From the NCBI RefSeq assembly GCF_000429685.1, contig NZ_AUCI01000002.1, positions 62,001-126,000 on the forward strand: a stretch of 64,000 bases of DNA, written 5' to 3'. Position numbers and translations under genes: made by a program. Numbering within the stretch: the stretch's first letter is position 1; each line of letters starts with the position of its first letter. Of this stretch, positions 7,009-15,437 are shown in pieces. The notes below the pieces were generated by a model, which did not search any database, was not told the DNA's origin, and saw only the letters and a list, made by a program, of their open reading frames with translations. This stretch comes from Salibacterium aidingense DSM 18341 (GTDB taxonomy: Bacteria > Bacillota > Bacilli > Bacillales > Marinococcaceae).

Positions 7009-7458
7009 TTATCCCATGGAGGACCCGACAACCATTGCTGTCACTCCGGCAAATCCAAGAAAGATAGGAACGTTTTTTGCAATGTAATAGCGGCTGACGC
7101 GAAGCATGACAAAATAGCGGTCAGCAAGAAAAAACAGGGCAGCTGCCAGCATGGCCATTATCATAATGTCTACATTCTGAGTCACCAGATAAGCACAGGC
7201 GGCTCCAGCCATATGAAAGCTAAAGGAAAGCGGCTGTACATGCCAGTTAATGCGTTTTGCCAGCCAATCAGCGGTGAAAGAAATCAGAGATCCATAAACC
7301 ACAATAGGAGTAATGGAAAAAAATCCATAGATAGTATAACTGTGAAGAACTTTTACGAAAGATCCGACATCGTTTATGGTAGGGATAGGAAAGAAAATAC
7401 CCATTAAAATAATAAATAAGGACCAGGCTGCCAGCCCGGTTAGAAATTTGTTTGTCAT
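7009..7458 (-). CDS. Uncharacterised multi-pass membrane protein
   Basis: The 149-residue product has about five hydrophobic segments (roughly residues 6-26, 43-63, 83-100, 103-118 and 128-146) and very few charged residues, so it is an integral inner-membrane protein. I recognise no catalytic or binding motif. GGAGGTCTACCT just upstream gives a good ribosome site for ATG 7458. It stands alone on the minus strand, convergent with accB and divergent from the flavoprotein gene. The function is unknown. Confidence 0.7.
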   Translation of the reverse strand: MTNKFLTGLAAWSLFIILMGIFFPIPTINDVGSFVKVLHSYTIYGFFSITPIVVYGSLISFTADWLAKRINWHVQPLSFSFHMAGAACAYLVTQNVDIMIMAMLAAALFFLADRYFVMLRVSRYYIAKNVPIFLGFAGVTAMVVGSSMG

Positions 7459-7640
7459 ATAGGTAGACCTCCAATATTCAGTTTTGATGTAAATCTGCGG
7501 GAGTTTCCAAAGTCATAAAAACAGCGGGAGCTACAGTAATACATATCCACTTTTGATGAAATTAAACGTTATAAAGCAGCATCAGCATGATTTTCTTCTA
7601 ATCTTAATAATTGTCATTAAATTGTAAAGAGGTGGAGCAA

Positions 7641-8234
7641 ATGGAGCGGTTCTTAATTTGGTTCATGCATCCGGAAAAACATAGTTTTAATGGAGCTGTC
7701 CAGGATGTTTTCCAGAAGGAACTTCAAAAGCTTGGGAAAGAAATAGAAGCTCGTTTTATTTCAGAGCTTGATATGTCTCTGACTTTGACACGCGGAGAAT
7801 ATACAGATTCTTTATATGGAAAATATCCAGCGGAGATCGAAAGAGAACACCGTTATATAGAATGGGCGGATGGCATCATACTTATGTTTCCTTTATGGTG
7901 GGGCAGTTTCCCCGCTGTTGGAAAAGGCTTTCTTGACCGCGTTCTTTCTTATGGTTTCGCGTACGAACTGGAAGGGGAAACACCGGTTCCACGGATGTCC
8001 GGGAAAAAGGTTGGAGCTGTTTACACCACAGGGACCCCGGATGAAGTTTTTGCCGGTACCCGGACCGTACTCGAACAATTATGGGAGGAGCAGATTTTTT
8101 CTTTTTGCGGTTTTGACTGCATGCGGTATGTTCATTTGGGTAATGTGGTTCAGACAGGGGATCAGCATCGAAAACAAATGCTCGAAGAAGTAAAAGCTTA
8201 TGCGCGGGAATTAGCAGCACTATCCACTTCATAA
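7641..8234 (+). CDS. NAD(P)H dehydrogenase (quinone)-type flavodoxin-fold protein
   Basis: The 197-residue protein matches the NQO/MdaB-type flavodoxin-like oxidoreductases. The diagnostic stretch is WADGIILMFPLWWGSFPA followed by GFLDRVLSYGFAYE (FMN/FAD-binding loop and dimer interface), then KKVGAVYTTGTP. Family members reduce quinones or electrophiles with NAD(P)H in the cytosol. ATG 7641 is chosen because GAGGTGG lies 6 bases before it; an upstream ATG at 7611 has no ribosome site. It is a single-gene unit between two membrane-protein genes. The exact substrate is unknown. Confidence 0.8.
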   Translation: MERFLIWFMHPEKHSFNGAVQDVFQKELQKLGKEIEARFISELDMSLTLTRGEYTDSLYGKYPAEIEREHRYIEWADGIILMFPLWWGSFPAVGKGFLDRVLSYGFAYELEGETPVPRMSGKKVGAVYTTGTPDEVFAGTRTVLEQLWEEQIFSFCGFDCMRYVHLGNVVQTGDQHRKQMLEEVKAYARELAALSTS

Positions 8235-8324
8235 AGAAACCTTTCATAGTCGCACGGACGCCGGACAGTGTGATATGATGTGGTTTGTTCGATTACATTG
8301 AGAGAAGTAAAAGGGTGAGCATAC

Positions 8325-8894
8325 ATGGTCTGGATAACAGCACCCTGGTTATTTTATTTGTTGTATTCCATTGTGATTCTGGCAGTTACCTTTCTACTCG
8401 GAATTGGTCTACATGCCCTTGTACAAAGAAAAAATAACGGGGAGAAGAAAATAGAACGTCTTTCTGCTTTTGGATTAGCGGTGGTGATGGCTGTCGTCTA
8501 TTGGTATGGAGCCGAGTTGTTTACAGACCGGGCCTCCGCGGGGGAACGTGTCGTCACCCCCAATGACATGGTGGAAGTGGAAAAGGCTCAGGTCGTTGTT
8601 GTTCCTTTTGGGGAGTACGCAGTGATCGAGCGGCTGTATGATTTTGGTTTTACGATTGAAGACCGGATGAACGGAGAAAGACAGCAGATAACGTTTGATA
8701 TAAATAACGGCCGTTTATTCATGGAAGAATATGCAGACTATATTGAAGGGAATGGAGTTTTTGTCAACGAAGGGCGGATTGCGTTTCAGAAGCTCTATGA
8801 AAACGAATGGAAACAAGAGATTCACCATTCCCCCAACGCAGAAAACATGGAACTTCCCGGGGTGAACGTAGAAATAACCCCGGTCTCTTCATAA
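8325..8894 (+). CDS. Hypothetical membrane-anchored protein
   Basis: The 189-residue protein has two hydrophobic segments (about 7-33 and 46-64) and then a soluble, acidic C-terminal domain of about 120 residues that, by the positive-inside rule, probably faces outward. The soluble part shows alternating hydrophobic strand-like stretches (QVVVVPFGEYAVIERLYDFG) but no family I recognise. AAAAGGGTGAG precedes ATG 8325. It may be a cell-envelope protein. No neighbour gives a functional clue. Confidence 0.65.
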   Translation: MVWITAPWLFYLLYSIVILAVTFLLGIGLHALVQRKNNGEKKIERLSAFGLAVVMAVVYWYGAELFTDRASAGERVVTPNDMVEVEKAQVVVVPFGEYAVIERLYDFGFTIEDRMNGERQQITFDINNGRLFMEEYADYIEGNGVFVNEGRIAFQKLYENEWKQEIHHSPNAENMELPGVNVEITPVSS

Positions 8895-8982
8895 AAGAAA
8901 AGGGGGGGCGCTGCCCCGCAGACAGCGTTGCGCCTTGCAGCGGATATGCTGCAAAAGCACCCAATTTCTACAGGGACAAAAG

Positions 8983-9017
8983 ACGGTGGTTGAGCCCAGT
9001 TCTCAACCGCCGTTTTT
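8983..9017 (+). terminator. Rho-independent terminator
   Basis: ACGGTGGTTGAG and CTCAACCGCCGT form a 12-bp stem (one wobble) around CCCAGTT, followed by TTTTTC. The rest of the gap 8895-9149 contains only GC-rich foldbacks and A/T-rich DNA ahead of the next gene. Confidence 0.85.
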
Positions 9018-9149
9018 CATAGCAGAAAGAGTAAAGAGAAGGCACTATAATACTTTAATGTGGAAAATTTTTTTATTTACAAGTCATTTGTAATCTTATA
9101 AGATAAATATAACTATTAGAAAAAGCCTACATATTTAAAGGGGAGATCA

Positions 9150-10220
9150 ATGATGGTACATAATTGGGGGAAACTTTTTCTGACAGGTCTCCTGTCTGTA
9201 ACCGTTTTAGCTGCCTGCGGGGAAGGAGAAGAAGGTTCTCAGGAAGATAATACAGAAGGGGAAGACACAGCTCAGGAAGAGACAGAGCAAGAAACAGAAA
9301 ATGCTGGGGAATCCGAAGAAGAAATGATGCAGGTGGGGGCCACTCAAATTGTGGAACATCCTTCTTTAGACGCCGCTTATGAAGGGTTCAAACAGGGGCT
9401 GGCCGATAATGGCTATACCGAAGGGGAAAACATTGAGTACGATCTGCAGAATGCACAGGATGACATGAATAACGCGCAGACCATCGCCAATAATTTTGTA
9501 GCAGACGGAGTCGATCTTATTTTTGCTAATTCCACGCCAAGTGCTCAATCCGCTCTGCAGGCAAGCTCTGAAACACCGATTGTTTTCACATCGGTAACAG
9601 ATGCGGTGGAAGCAGGTCTGATGGATGATCCTGAATCTCCCGGGGAATTAATCACCGGGGTGATGGACCTTCACCCGGAGGCGATTGATATGACAGTGGA
9701 ATTCATCGCTGAAAATTTTCCAGGGTCAAGTGTTGGGCTGATTTATAATTCAGGGGAACAAAATTCGGTAACTCAGGTGGAAGCGGTTGAAGCAGCAATG
9801 GAAGGAACGGATCTGGAAGCTGAAACACGAAGTGTATCTTCCTCGGCGGAAGTACAGCAGGCAGCGGATTCTCTTGTGGGAGATGCTGATCTAATGTATA
9901 TTGTAACGGACAACACCGTCGTTTCTGCCCTTGAATCGGTTGTAAGTGTGGCAGAAGAGCAGGATATCCCGCTTGTTGTCAGTGAACCCGATTCCCTGCA
10001 GCGCGGAGGATTTGTAACGTTTGGTATTGATTATCATACCATCGGCCATCGTGCAGGGGAAATGGCAGCAGAAGTGCTGGACGGGGAAAAAACACCGGCT
10101 GATATTCCGGCAGAACATCCAGAAGATATGCAGTTGATGATTAACAGAGAAGCAGCCGAAGCGCAAGGGGTAGAAATAAAGGAAGACTGGGAAGAAGAAG
10201 CAGAATTTATTAACGAATAA
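9150..10220 (+). CDS. ABC transporter substrate-binding lipoprotein (TrpX/ABC_sub_bind family)
   Basis: The 356-residue lipoprotein has a signal peptide with lipobox LAAC (Cys23), a Glu-rich linker of about 38 residues, and a two-lobed periplasmic-binding fold of the ABC_sub_bind family (VGATQIVEHPSLDAAYEGFK at the start, YIVTDNTVVSALESVV and the hinge VSEPDSLQRGGFVTFGIDYH later). Such proteins serve TrpXYZ-like importers for aromatic amino acids or related solutes. The acidic linker fits a salt-adapted cell. It heads a three-gene transporter set with the permease and ATPase downstream. A leaky terminator follows the gene. Substrate is inferred from the family only. Confidence 0.87.
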   Translation: MMVHNWGKLFLTGLLSVTVLAACGEGEEGSQEDNTEGEDTAQEETEQETENAGESEEEMMQVGATQIVEHPSLDAAYEGFKQGLADNGYTEGENIEYDLQNAQDDMNNAQTIANNFVADGVDLIFANSTPSAQSALQASSETPIVFTSVTDAVEAGLMDDPESPGELITGVMDLHPEAIDMTVEFIAENFPGSSVGLIYNSGEQNSVTQVEAVEAAMEGTDLEAETRSVSSSAEVQQAADSLVGDADLMYIVTDNTVVSALESVVSVAEEQDIPLVVSEPDSLQRGGFVTFGIDYHTIGHRAGEMAAEVLDGEKTPADIPAEHPEDMQLMINREAAEAQGVEIKEDWEEEAEFINE

Positions 10221-10232
10221 TAAACCCGGCTT

Positions 10233-10269
10233 GGCTTGTCTTCTAACGAAAACAGGTCAAGCCTTTTTT
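10233..10269 (+). terminator. Attenuating hairpin between binding protein and permease
   Basis: GGCTTG (10233-10238) pairs with CAAGCC (10258-10263), then TTTTTTA. Its place inside the transporter unit suggests partial termination, giving more binding protein than permease. Confidence 0.6.
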
Positions 10270-10355
10270 AGGAAGGTAGATCTTTAAGCTTTTATATCCA
10301 GTTTCAGCAGGTGCTTCGAGGCGGAGGCTGACTGGAAGGGAGGACACAGGAAACA

Positions 10356-11357
10356 ATGATGGTAGCTTTTTTTGGAGCAATAGAAACAGGTATTATATAC
10401 GCCCTTATGGCATTAGGAGTTTACTTATCTTTCCGGGTGCTGGATTTTCCGGATTTAACGGTGGATGGAAGCTTTGTGACAGGAGCTGCCGTTTCCGCGA
10501 TGTTCATTGTTAATGGGCAGCCCCCGCTGGCAGCTACTATATTGGGAATGGCGGCGGGATTTTTGGCAGGTTGTATAACGGGCCTTCTGCATACAAAGGG
10601 GAAGATTAACCCTTTATTATCCGGTATTTTAATGATGATTGCCCTTTACTCCATTAATTTAAGAATCATGGGAGGGCAGTCTAATGTTCCGTTATTAAAT
10701 GAAAGCACGTTATTTACATCTATTACCGGATTATGGAATGGATTCGGCATCAGTCAGCCTGTCAATCAGTTTTTATCCACGATAGGAATAACAAATCCGT
10801 CTATCATTATATTTGCATTAATCCTGACATTGGTTGTCAAGTTTCTCACTGATTATTTTCTGAAGACAGAAATTGGGCTGGCGCTGCGGGCGACAGGTGA
10901 TAATAAACGGATGATCCGCAGTCTGTCCGCGAATACGGACGGCCTGATCATTCTCGGAATTGGTCTTTCTAATGCCCTGGTCGCTCTCTCCGGTGCCCTG
11001 GTGGCACAGCATGGAGGCTTTGCAGATGCAGGGATGGGGATCGGCATGATTATTATTGGTCTGGCTTCGGTTATTATTGGAGAAGCCTTATTTGGAACGA
11101 AATCGATCGCCCGAATTACTCTTGCGGTGATCGGCGGAGCTGTCATCTACCGAATTGTTGTTTCTTTGGCGCTGCGGGTTGACTTCCTGGAAACCGGGGA
11201 CATGAAGTTGATCACGGCTGTTATTGTTATTGGGGCCTTAATCACTCCTAAAGTGCTTGAATCCCGCCGCGAAAAACGCAGGAGACTTCGGAAAAAGGCG
11301 GAACTATCAGAGGCTGCCGCTGCGGAAGAAGGGAGAAATCAGAATGCTTCAACTTAA
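10356..11357 (+). CDS. ABC transporter permease (TrpY-like, BPD_transp_2 family)
   Basis: The 333-residue protein has eight to ten transmembrane segments and the branched-chain-amino-acid-type permease pattern, opening GAIETGIIYALMALGVYLSF and VDGSFVTGAAV, with the later GLALRATGDNKRMIRSL loop, which contacts the ATPase. The C-terminus is a basic/acidic cytosolic tail. It belongs with the upstream lipoprotein and the downstream ATPase, whose start codon lies inside its last codons (14-base overlap). GGGAGGACACAGG precedes the start. Confidence 0.88.
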   Translation: MMVAFFGAIETGIIYALMALGVYLSFRVLDFPDLTVDGSFVTGAAVSAMFIVNGQPPLAATILGMAAGFLAGCITGLLHTKGKINPLLSGILMMIALYSINLRIMGGQSNVPLLNESTLFTSITGLWNGFGISQPVNQFLSTIGITNPSIIIFALILTLVVKFLTDYFLKTEIGLALRATGDNKRMIRSLSANTDGLIILGIGLSNALVALSGALVAQHGGFADAGMGIGMIIIGLASVIIGEALFGTKSIARITLAVIGGAVIYRIVVSLALRVDFLETGDMKLITAVIVIGALITPKVLESRREKRRRLRKKAELSEAAAAEEGRNQNAST

Positions 11358-12138
11358 ACAGGTATCACTTACGTTTAATGAAGGAACGATGGATGAAAAG
11401 AAAGCTCTTCAAAACGTGAATATTGAATTAAAGAGCGGAGAATTTTTGACCGTAATCGGAAGTAACGGAGCGGGAAAATCCACCTTGATGAATGTGATTT
11501 CCGGGTCTGTTATTCCGGACACAGGCAATGTCTATATTGATGGGAAAGCGGTCACTCCGATGCAGGAGTACAAACGTTCCAGAATGATCGGAAGAGTCTT
11601 TCAAGATCCAATGGCCGGTACCGCCCCCTCCATGACGATAGAAGAAAATCTTGCGATGGCTTGGGCACGGGACAAAAAAAGATCCTTAAAGCCTGGCGTG
11701 AGCAAAAAACGAAAAACCCTGTTCCGCGAACATTTAGCAGCGTTGAACCTTGGTTTGGAAGATCGTTTATCTGCCAAGGTCGGCCTTCTTTCCGGCGGGG
11801 AACGCCAGGCTCTGTCTTTGTTAATGGCAACGTTTACGGAACCGAATATTTTGATGCTGGATGAACACACAGCAGCGCTGGACCCCTCCCGGGCTGAGCT
11901 TATTACAAACATTACGGGGGATGTCGTGGAAAAATTTCAATTGACGACCCTCATGGTTACTCATAATATGCAGCAGGCCCTTGACCTTGGCACCAGGCTG
12001 ATTATGATGGATAAAGGCCAGATTATTTTAGATGTAGCTGGAAAAGAGAAACAAGAGCTCACTATTGAAAAACTGTTGAATGAATTTCAGCGTATACGCG
12101 GGGAACAGTTAACCAACGATAAAGCAGTCCTGGGTTAA
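11344..12138 (+). CDS. ABC transporter ATP-binding protein (TrpZ-like)
   Basis: A 264-residue ATPase with Walker A IGSNGAGKST, Q-loop in VFQDP, signature LLSGGERQALSLL, Walker B NILMLDEHTAALDP and the switch histidine in MVTHNM. The start ATG 11344 follows AGAAGGGAGAA and overlaps the permease gene by 14 bases. It energises uptake by the adjacent permease and lipoprotein. The reading frame is open further upstream, but a start there would lie in the coding part of the permease without a ribosome site. Confidence 0.9.
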   Translation: MLQLKQVSLTFNEGTMDEKKALQNVNIELKSGEFLTVIGSNGAGKSTLMNVISGSVIPDTGNVYIDGKAVTPMQEYKRSRMIGRVFQDPMAGTAPSMTIEENLAMAWARDKKRSLKPGVSKKRKTLFREHLAALNLGLEDRLSAKVGLLSGGERQALSLLMATFTEPNILMLDEHTAALDPSRAELITNITGDVVEKFQLTTLMVTHNMQQALDLGTRLIMMDKGQIILDVAGKEKQELTIEKLLNEFQRIRGEQLTNDKAVLG

Positions 12139-12174
12139 TCATCTGGTTCCAAAAAAAGAAGGGCGGTGGAAAAA

Positions 12175-13074
12175 ATGAAGACGGCAACGATCTTCCATCA
12201 AGGCAGGGAAAAGCTGGCGGCTGTCATAGAAGAAGGAAAGCTCATCGACCTGGCTTTGGCCCAGTCTTTAAAGAAAGGAACGTATCAAGTACCTGGAACG
12301 ATGCTCGAGGCTGCAGCTGAGGGAAGTTATTTCTGGAAGGAAATCAAAGATGTCACAGCCTGGGTACTCGAACAACATGTGACGGAGTGCCTGTACCCAT
12401 GGAACGAAGTAAAATTTCAAGCTCCAATTCCAAAACCCGTAAAAAACATTATATGCGCGGGAAAAAACTATACAGAACATGCGTTAGAAATGGGAAGCGC
12501 CAATGATATTCCTGCAGATCCCATTATTTTTACCAAAGCTCCAACGACGGTGATAGGACCGGAGGAAAATATTCATCCCCATGCCGGGGTTACAGGAGAA
12601 GCAGACTATGAAGGAGAAATCGCTGTCATTATTGGAAAAAAAGGCAGAGATATAAAAGAGGGGGAAGCCGGGAATCACATTTTTGGCTTCACTCTGTTAA
12701 ACGATGTCACTGCCCGTGATCTGCAGACCAGGCATAAACAGTTCTTTCTCGGAAAAAGCCTGGATACATTTTGTCCGATGGGACCGGTTGTCGTTTCACC
12801 GGATGAATTGGATGGTAAAAACATAGGGCTGAAAACCTATGTGAATGGAGAACTGAGGCAACAGACCTCGACTTCCAAAATGATCTTTTCGATTGAAAAA
12901 CTTATAGAGATTATTTCCCGGGGAATGACATTGGAACCGGGAGATATCATTGCGACAGGAACTCCTGCAGGCGTTGGAAAAGGATTTTCCCCCGCACGTT
13001 ATCTATGCTCCGGGGATGAAATTGTTATTCAGGGAGAAGGTATCGGGGAGCTCCGAAATAAAGTGAGGGAATAA
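12175..13074 (+). CDS. yisK: Fumarylacetoacetate hydrolase family protein YisK
   Basis: The 299-residue product matches B. subtilis YisK over its length: APIPKPVKNIICAGKNYTEH, the metal-ligand region ADYEGEIAVIIGKKG, NDVTARDLQTRHKQFFLGKS and the closing GDIIATGTPAGVGKGF. The family uses a divalent metal held by two Glu and an Asp; YisK has been described as an oxaloacetate decarboxylase that also associates with the Mbl cytoskeleton. ATG 12175 follows AAGGGCGGTGG; the in-frame GTG 12166 is inside that site. It sits 36 bases after the transporter ATPase and is probably co-transcribed. It abuts, without a gap, the stop of the convergent lipoprotein gene. Confidence 0.88.
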   Translation: MKTATIFHQGREKLAAVIEEGKLIDLALAQSLKKGTYQVPGTMLEAAAEGSYFWKEIKDVTAWVLEQHVTECLYPWNEVKFQAPIPKPVKNIICAGKNYTEHALEMGSANDIPADPIIFTKAPTTVIGPEENIHPHAGVTGEADYEGEIAVIIGKKGRDIKEGEAGNHIFGFTLLNDVTARDLQTRHKQFFLGKSLDTFCPMGPVVVSPDELDGKNIGLKTYVNGELRQQTSTSKMIFSIEKLIEIISRGMTLEPGDIIATGTPAGVGKGFSPARYLCSGDEIVIQGEGIGELRNKVRE

Positions 13075-13824
13075 TTATTGCTCAACCGGTAGGACAAAGG
13101 GAAGTTCCCATTCTAATTCCGGAGTTTGGCTGCGTTCGGCCGTCAGCGTAAACGTCTCTTCCGGCGGGAAGGCAAACTCCAGTGTCCCTTTATATTCTCC
13201 CCCTTCATTTTTATCTGTATTGGTGAAAACAGGATATACCTTCTCTTCTTTTATGACAAGCCCCCAGTCTAACGCACCCGTTCCGGAAATGTCTTCAGCT
13301 TCAAGGGTCAGCACGTTTGCTTCCCTCGTCAACCGGCTGATAGTTAGTTCATCGCGCGTGATGGGAACCATTTCTTCGGAAATGTTTTCAAATGTGATTT
13401 TTTCGTCGATGTCTTCTATCATAATTCTTGCGGGGACAGTCAAATGGGTCGTATCCTCGTGTAATTCCCCGCGGAAAAACTGCTTCGCCTCTATGACGTG
13501 TTTCTTCTCTTCATTGCTTTGATAAGAAGGTTCTCCAGCACGCTTATATGCATTCCCTTTCTGGTCATCAATTTCCTGAGGAAGCTGTAAGTGAATAGGA
13601 GAAGGAGTAATGTCACGGGTTTTGTCTTCAGCTATAATGGAAAAAGAAAGCCAAAACCCTGTTTTCCCGTTATTTTGACCTGGCGTTAACCCATTATAAT
13701 GGACAGTATACAATGAATTGGCTACGGACGTTGTTTCTGTTTCTTCCATTGGGTTTGAATTACTGCTGCTGCAGCCGGTGAAGAAATAGGTAAAAAGAGC
13801 GATACCTAGAAGTACTCTTATCAT
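13075..13824 (-). CDS. Hypothetical lipoprotein
   Basis: The 249-residue protein has a signal peptide with lipobox FTGC (Cys18) followed by Ser/Asn-rich and then mainly beta-strand sequence. I see no enzyme motif. Features such as YTVHYNGLTPGQNNGKTGFW and a repeated strand-turn pattern suggest one or two immunoglobulin-like or beta-sandwich domains exposed outside the membrane. Its stop codon touches that of yisK on the other strand, so the two genes converge with zero spacing. GAAAAGGATG precedes the start. The function is unknown. Confidence 0.75.
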   Translation of the reverse strand: MIRVLLGIALFTYFFTGCSSSNSNPMEETETTSVANSLYTVHYNGLTPGQNNGKTGFWLSFSIIAEDKTRDITPSPIHLQLPQEIDDQKGNAYKRAGEPSYQSNEEKKHVIEAKQFFRGELHEDTTHLTVPARIMIEDIDEKITFENISEEMVPITRDELTISRLTREANVLTLEAEDISGTGALDWGLVIKEEKVYPVFTNTDKNEGGEYKGTLEFAFPPEETFTLTAERSQTPELEWELPFVLPVEQ

Positions 13825-13911
13825 GCGGAGACATCCTTTTCATTCATTCCATCAATAAGATCATTTTAACATGAAAGTAATAATGAGTCTGCGGTCTCTT
13901 AAAATTAAAAC

Positions 13912-13955
13912 GGGAAAGGACAGGGGGCTGTGCCTGTCTTTCCCGTTTTTCCATG
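13912..13955. terminator. Terminator of the KamA-like gene
   Basis: AACGGGAAAGGACAGG and CCTGTCTTTCCCGTTTTT form a long stem immediately downstream of the minus-strand kamA-like gene, with T-runs possible in either direction. Confidence 0.75.
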
Positions 13956-13956
13956 T

Positions 13957-15144
13957 TTATTTAGAGGCCGCCTGCGCGCGCTTTTTTCGTTTTTGCGGCA
14001 TGTCCGGCATTTCGTTGACTGATACAACATCTTCCACCTTTTTCTTTGGCTGTTCCCAATATTGCTCATTTCCCGGCAGATCATCAAACCAGGAGGCATT
14101 CTCCGGACAGTCCAGCACCATAAACCGGCCATAGTTGCCGTCTCTGGATTGATGATACTTCAAGTATGCTTTTCCGTCTTCTATAGCGAGAATTTCGATT
14201 TTCCCAGAGGTGTGGCTCATGGACAGCCGAATCCTTTTTCCCAGGCCGCTTGTCCTGGCTTTGGCCTCTTCAACGGCATCATAAGCTTCCTTCAGTGTTA
14301 GCACAAAATCATTGTTTCCGGCTACCGGCCGGTTGATAAAGAAATAATACGGTGTGACCCCGGCCCAGGATAATTTATCAAGCAGTTCCGTAAGGTCGTC
14401 CGGATGATTATTAATTCCTTTCAGAACCGGTGTCTGGTTTACAACGATAGCTCCCGCGTCATGCAGAGCCTGAAATCCTTTTTTCGCTTCTTCTGTTATT
14501 TCACGGGGATGATTGACGTGCGCCATAATGTAGATCCGGTGGTCCGGCGTAGAATATTCCCGGATCAAATGGAGCAGTTCCTCGTCTTCATAAAAACGCA
14601 TCGGATTAAAAACAGGAAGTTTAGAACCAATACGTATAATTTTTACATGCGGGATACTGCGCAGTTCTTCAATAATATAGCGCAGTTTTTTCGTTGCAAG
14701 AATAAGAGGATCCCCGCCGGTCAGGAGCACATTATTTATTTCCGGATGATTGCGGATATACTCGAGGCCTGGATCTACATCAGACATGGCCTCTCTAACG
14801 TCGTTACGGAAGAGGCGCTTGCGGAAACAATAGCGGCAGTAAGCTCCGCAGACTTCCGAACAGATAAGGAGAGCCGTGGTTTCGTATTTATGCTGACAGC
14901 CCGGGACCGCATAATTTGTGTCCTCATCAGAAGCGTCCCACCGCCCGTATTCTTCCAGCTCTCCTTCGTTTGGAATGACAAGATTTTTTATGGGATCATT
15001 CGGATCTTCCCAGTTAATAAGGCCTAAATAATACTCGTTCACACGAAAAACAAATTTTTCGGTAATTTTTTTTAAACGTTCCTTTTCTTCCTCCGGTATC
15101 TGTTCGATTTGATCAATTTTCGTAATGTACTTCGGCTGTGCCAT
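13957..15144 (-). CDS. KamA-family radical SAM aminomutase-like protein
   Basis: The 395-residue protein has the radical SAM cluster motif CGAYCRYCFRKR (about residue 97), the SAM-binding GGDPL, and PVLKGIN, as in lysine 2,3-aminomutases. The second half departs from the lysine enzyme: the segment that normally carries the lysine-binding aspartate reads FFINRPVAGNNDF, and the YVVDAPGG motif is replaced by RIRLSMSHTSGKIEI. This places it in a distinct KamA-like branch whose substrate may not be lysine (glutamate 2,3-aminomutase is one alternative). No ablB acetyltransferase is nearby, arguing against simple acetyl-beta-lysine osmolyte synthesis. AAAGGTGAT precedes the start. It is divergent from a class III aminotransferase, sharing a 293-base promoter region. 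Confidence 0.82.
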   Translation of the reverse strand: MAQPKYITKIDQIEQIPEEEKERLKKITEKFVFRVNEYYLGLINWEDPNDPIKNLVIPNEGELEEYGRWDASDEDTNYAVPGCQHKYETTALLICSEVCGAYCRYCFRKRLFRNDVREAMSDVDPGLEYIRNHPEINNVLLTGGDPLILATKKLRYIIEELRSIPHVKIIRIGSKLPVFNPMRFYEDEELLHLIREYSTPDHRIYIMAHVNHPREITEEAKKGFQALHDAGAIVVNQTPVLKGINNHPDDLTELLDKLSWAGVTPYYFFINRPVAGNNDFVLTLKEAYDAVEEAKARTSGLGKRIRLSMSHTSGKIEILAIEDGKAYLKYHQSRDGNYGRFMVLDCPENASWFDDLPGNEQYWEQPKKKVEDVVSVNEMPDMPQKRKKRAQAASK

Positions 15145-15245
15145 GAAACTATCATCACCTTTCCTTCCAATCTTCCAGCCCAGAGAAAATGACTGATATT
15201 CAGTAAAAGTATAACAACTTTAATTCAAAATAGTCAAAAAAGAAT

Positions 15246-15418
15246 GAAAAATTTAATTCATAAGGAATAATGAAAGAAATGTTTCGATGGTAAATTATAT
15301 AGAGAAATAAATATTTCAGATAATTTTTAATATGAAATATTGGATTCACAAACAAGCATACCTTCGCTTATAATGAAATATATAATTCTTTATTTGTTTT
15401 AAATGAAACAAAAAGTTC
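15246..15418 (+). promoter_or_regulatory. Six phased GAAA-N7-TTC boxes (putative MurR/RpiR operators)
   Basis: Six copies of GAAA-N7-TTC occur at 15246-15259, 15272-15285, 15304-15317, 15334-15347, 15375-15388 and 15405-15418. The third (GAAATAAATATTTC) is a full palindrome. Start-to-start distances are 26, 32, 30, 41 and 30 bases, mostly near whole helical turns. The array fills the gap between the kamA-like and aminotransferase genes, and the fourth and fifth boxes straddle the predicted promoter. The MurR/RpiR regulator encoded two genes on is the obvious candidate binder (inference). Confidence 0.6.
15345..15374 (+). promoter_or_regulatory. SigA-type promoter of the aminotransferase gene
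   Basis: TTCACA (15345-15350), an 18-base spacer and a perfect TATAAT (15369-15374). Box four of the operator array covers the -35 element and box five begins one base after the -10 element, so a bound regulator would block or reshape polymerase binding. Confidence 0.6.
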
Positions 15419-15437
15419 AAAACGGGAGGAAGAAGTC

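Noticed and set aside
9020-9149. T-box or other riboswitch ahead of the TrpX-like lipoprotein gene
   Set aside because: Only A/T-rich DNA with a small TTACAA/TTGTAA palindrome is seen; no aptamer core. No convincing promoter spacing either (15 bases).
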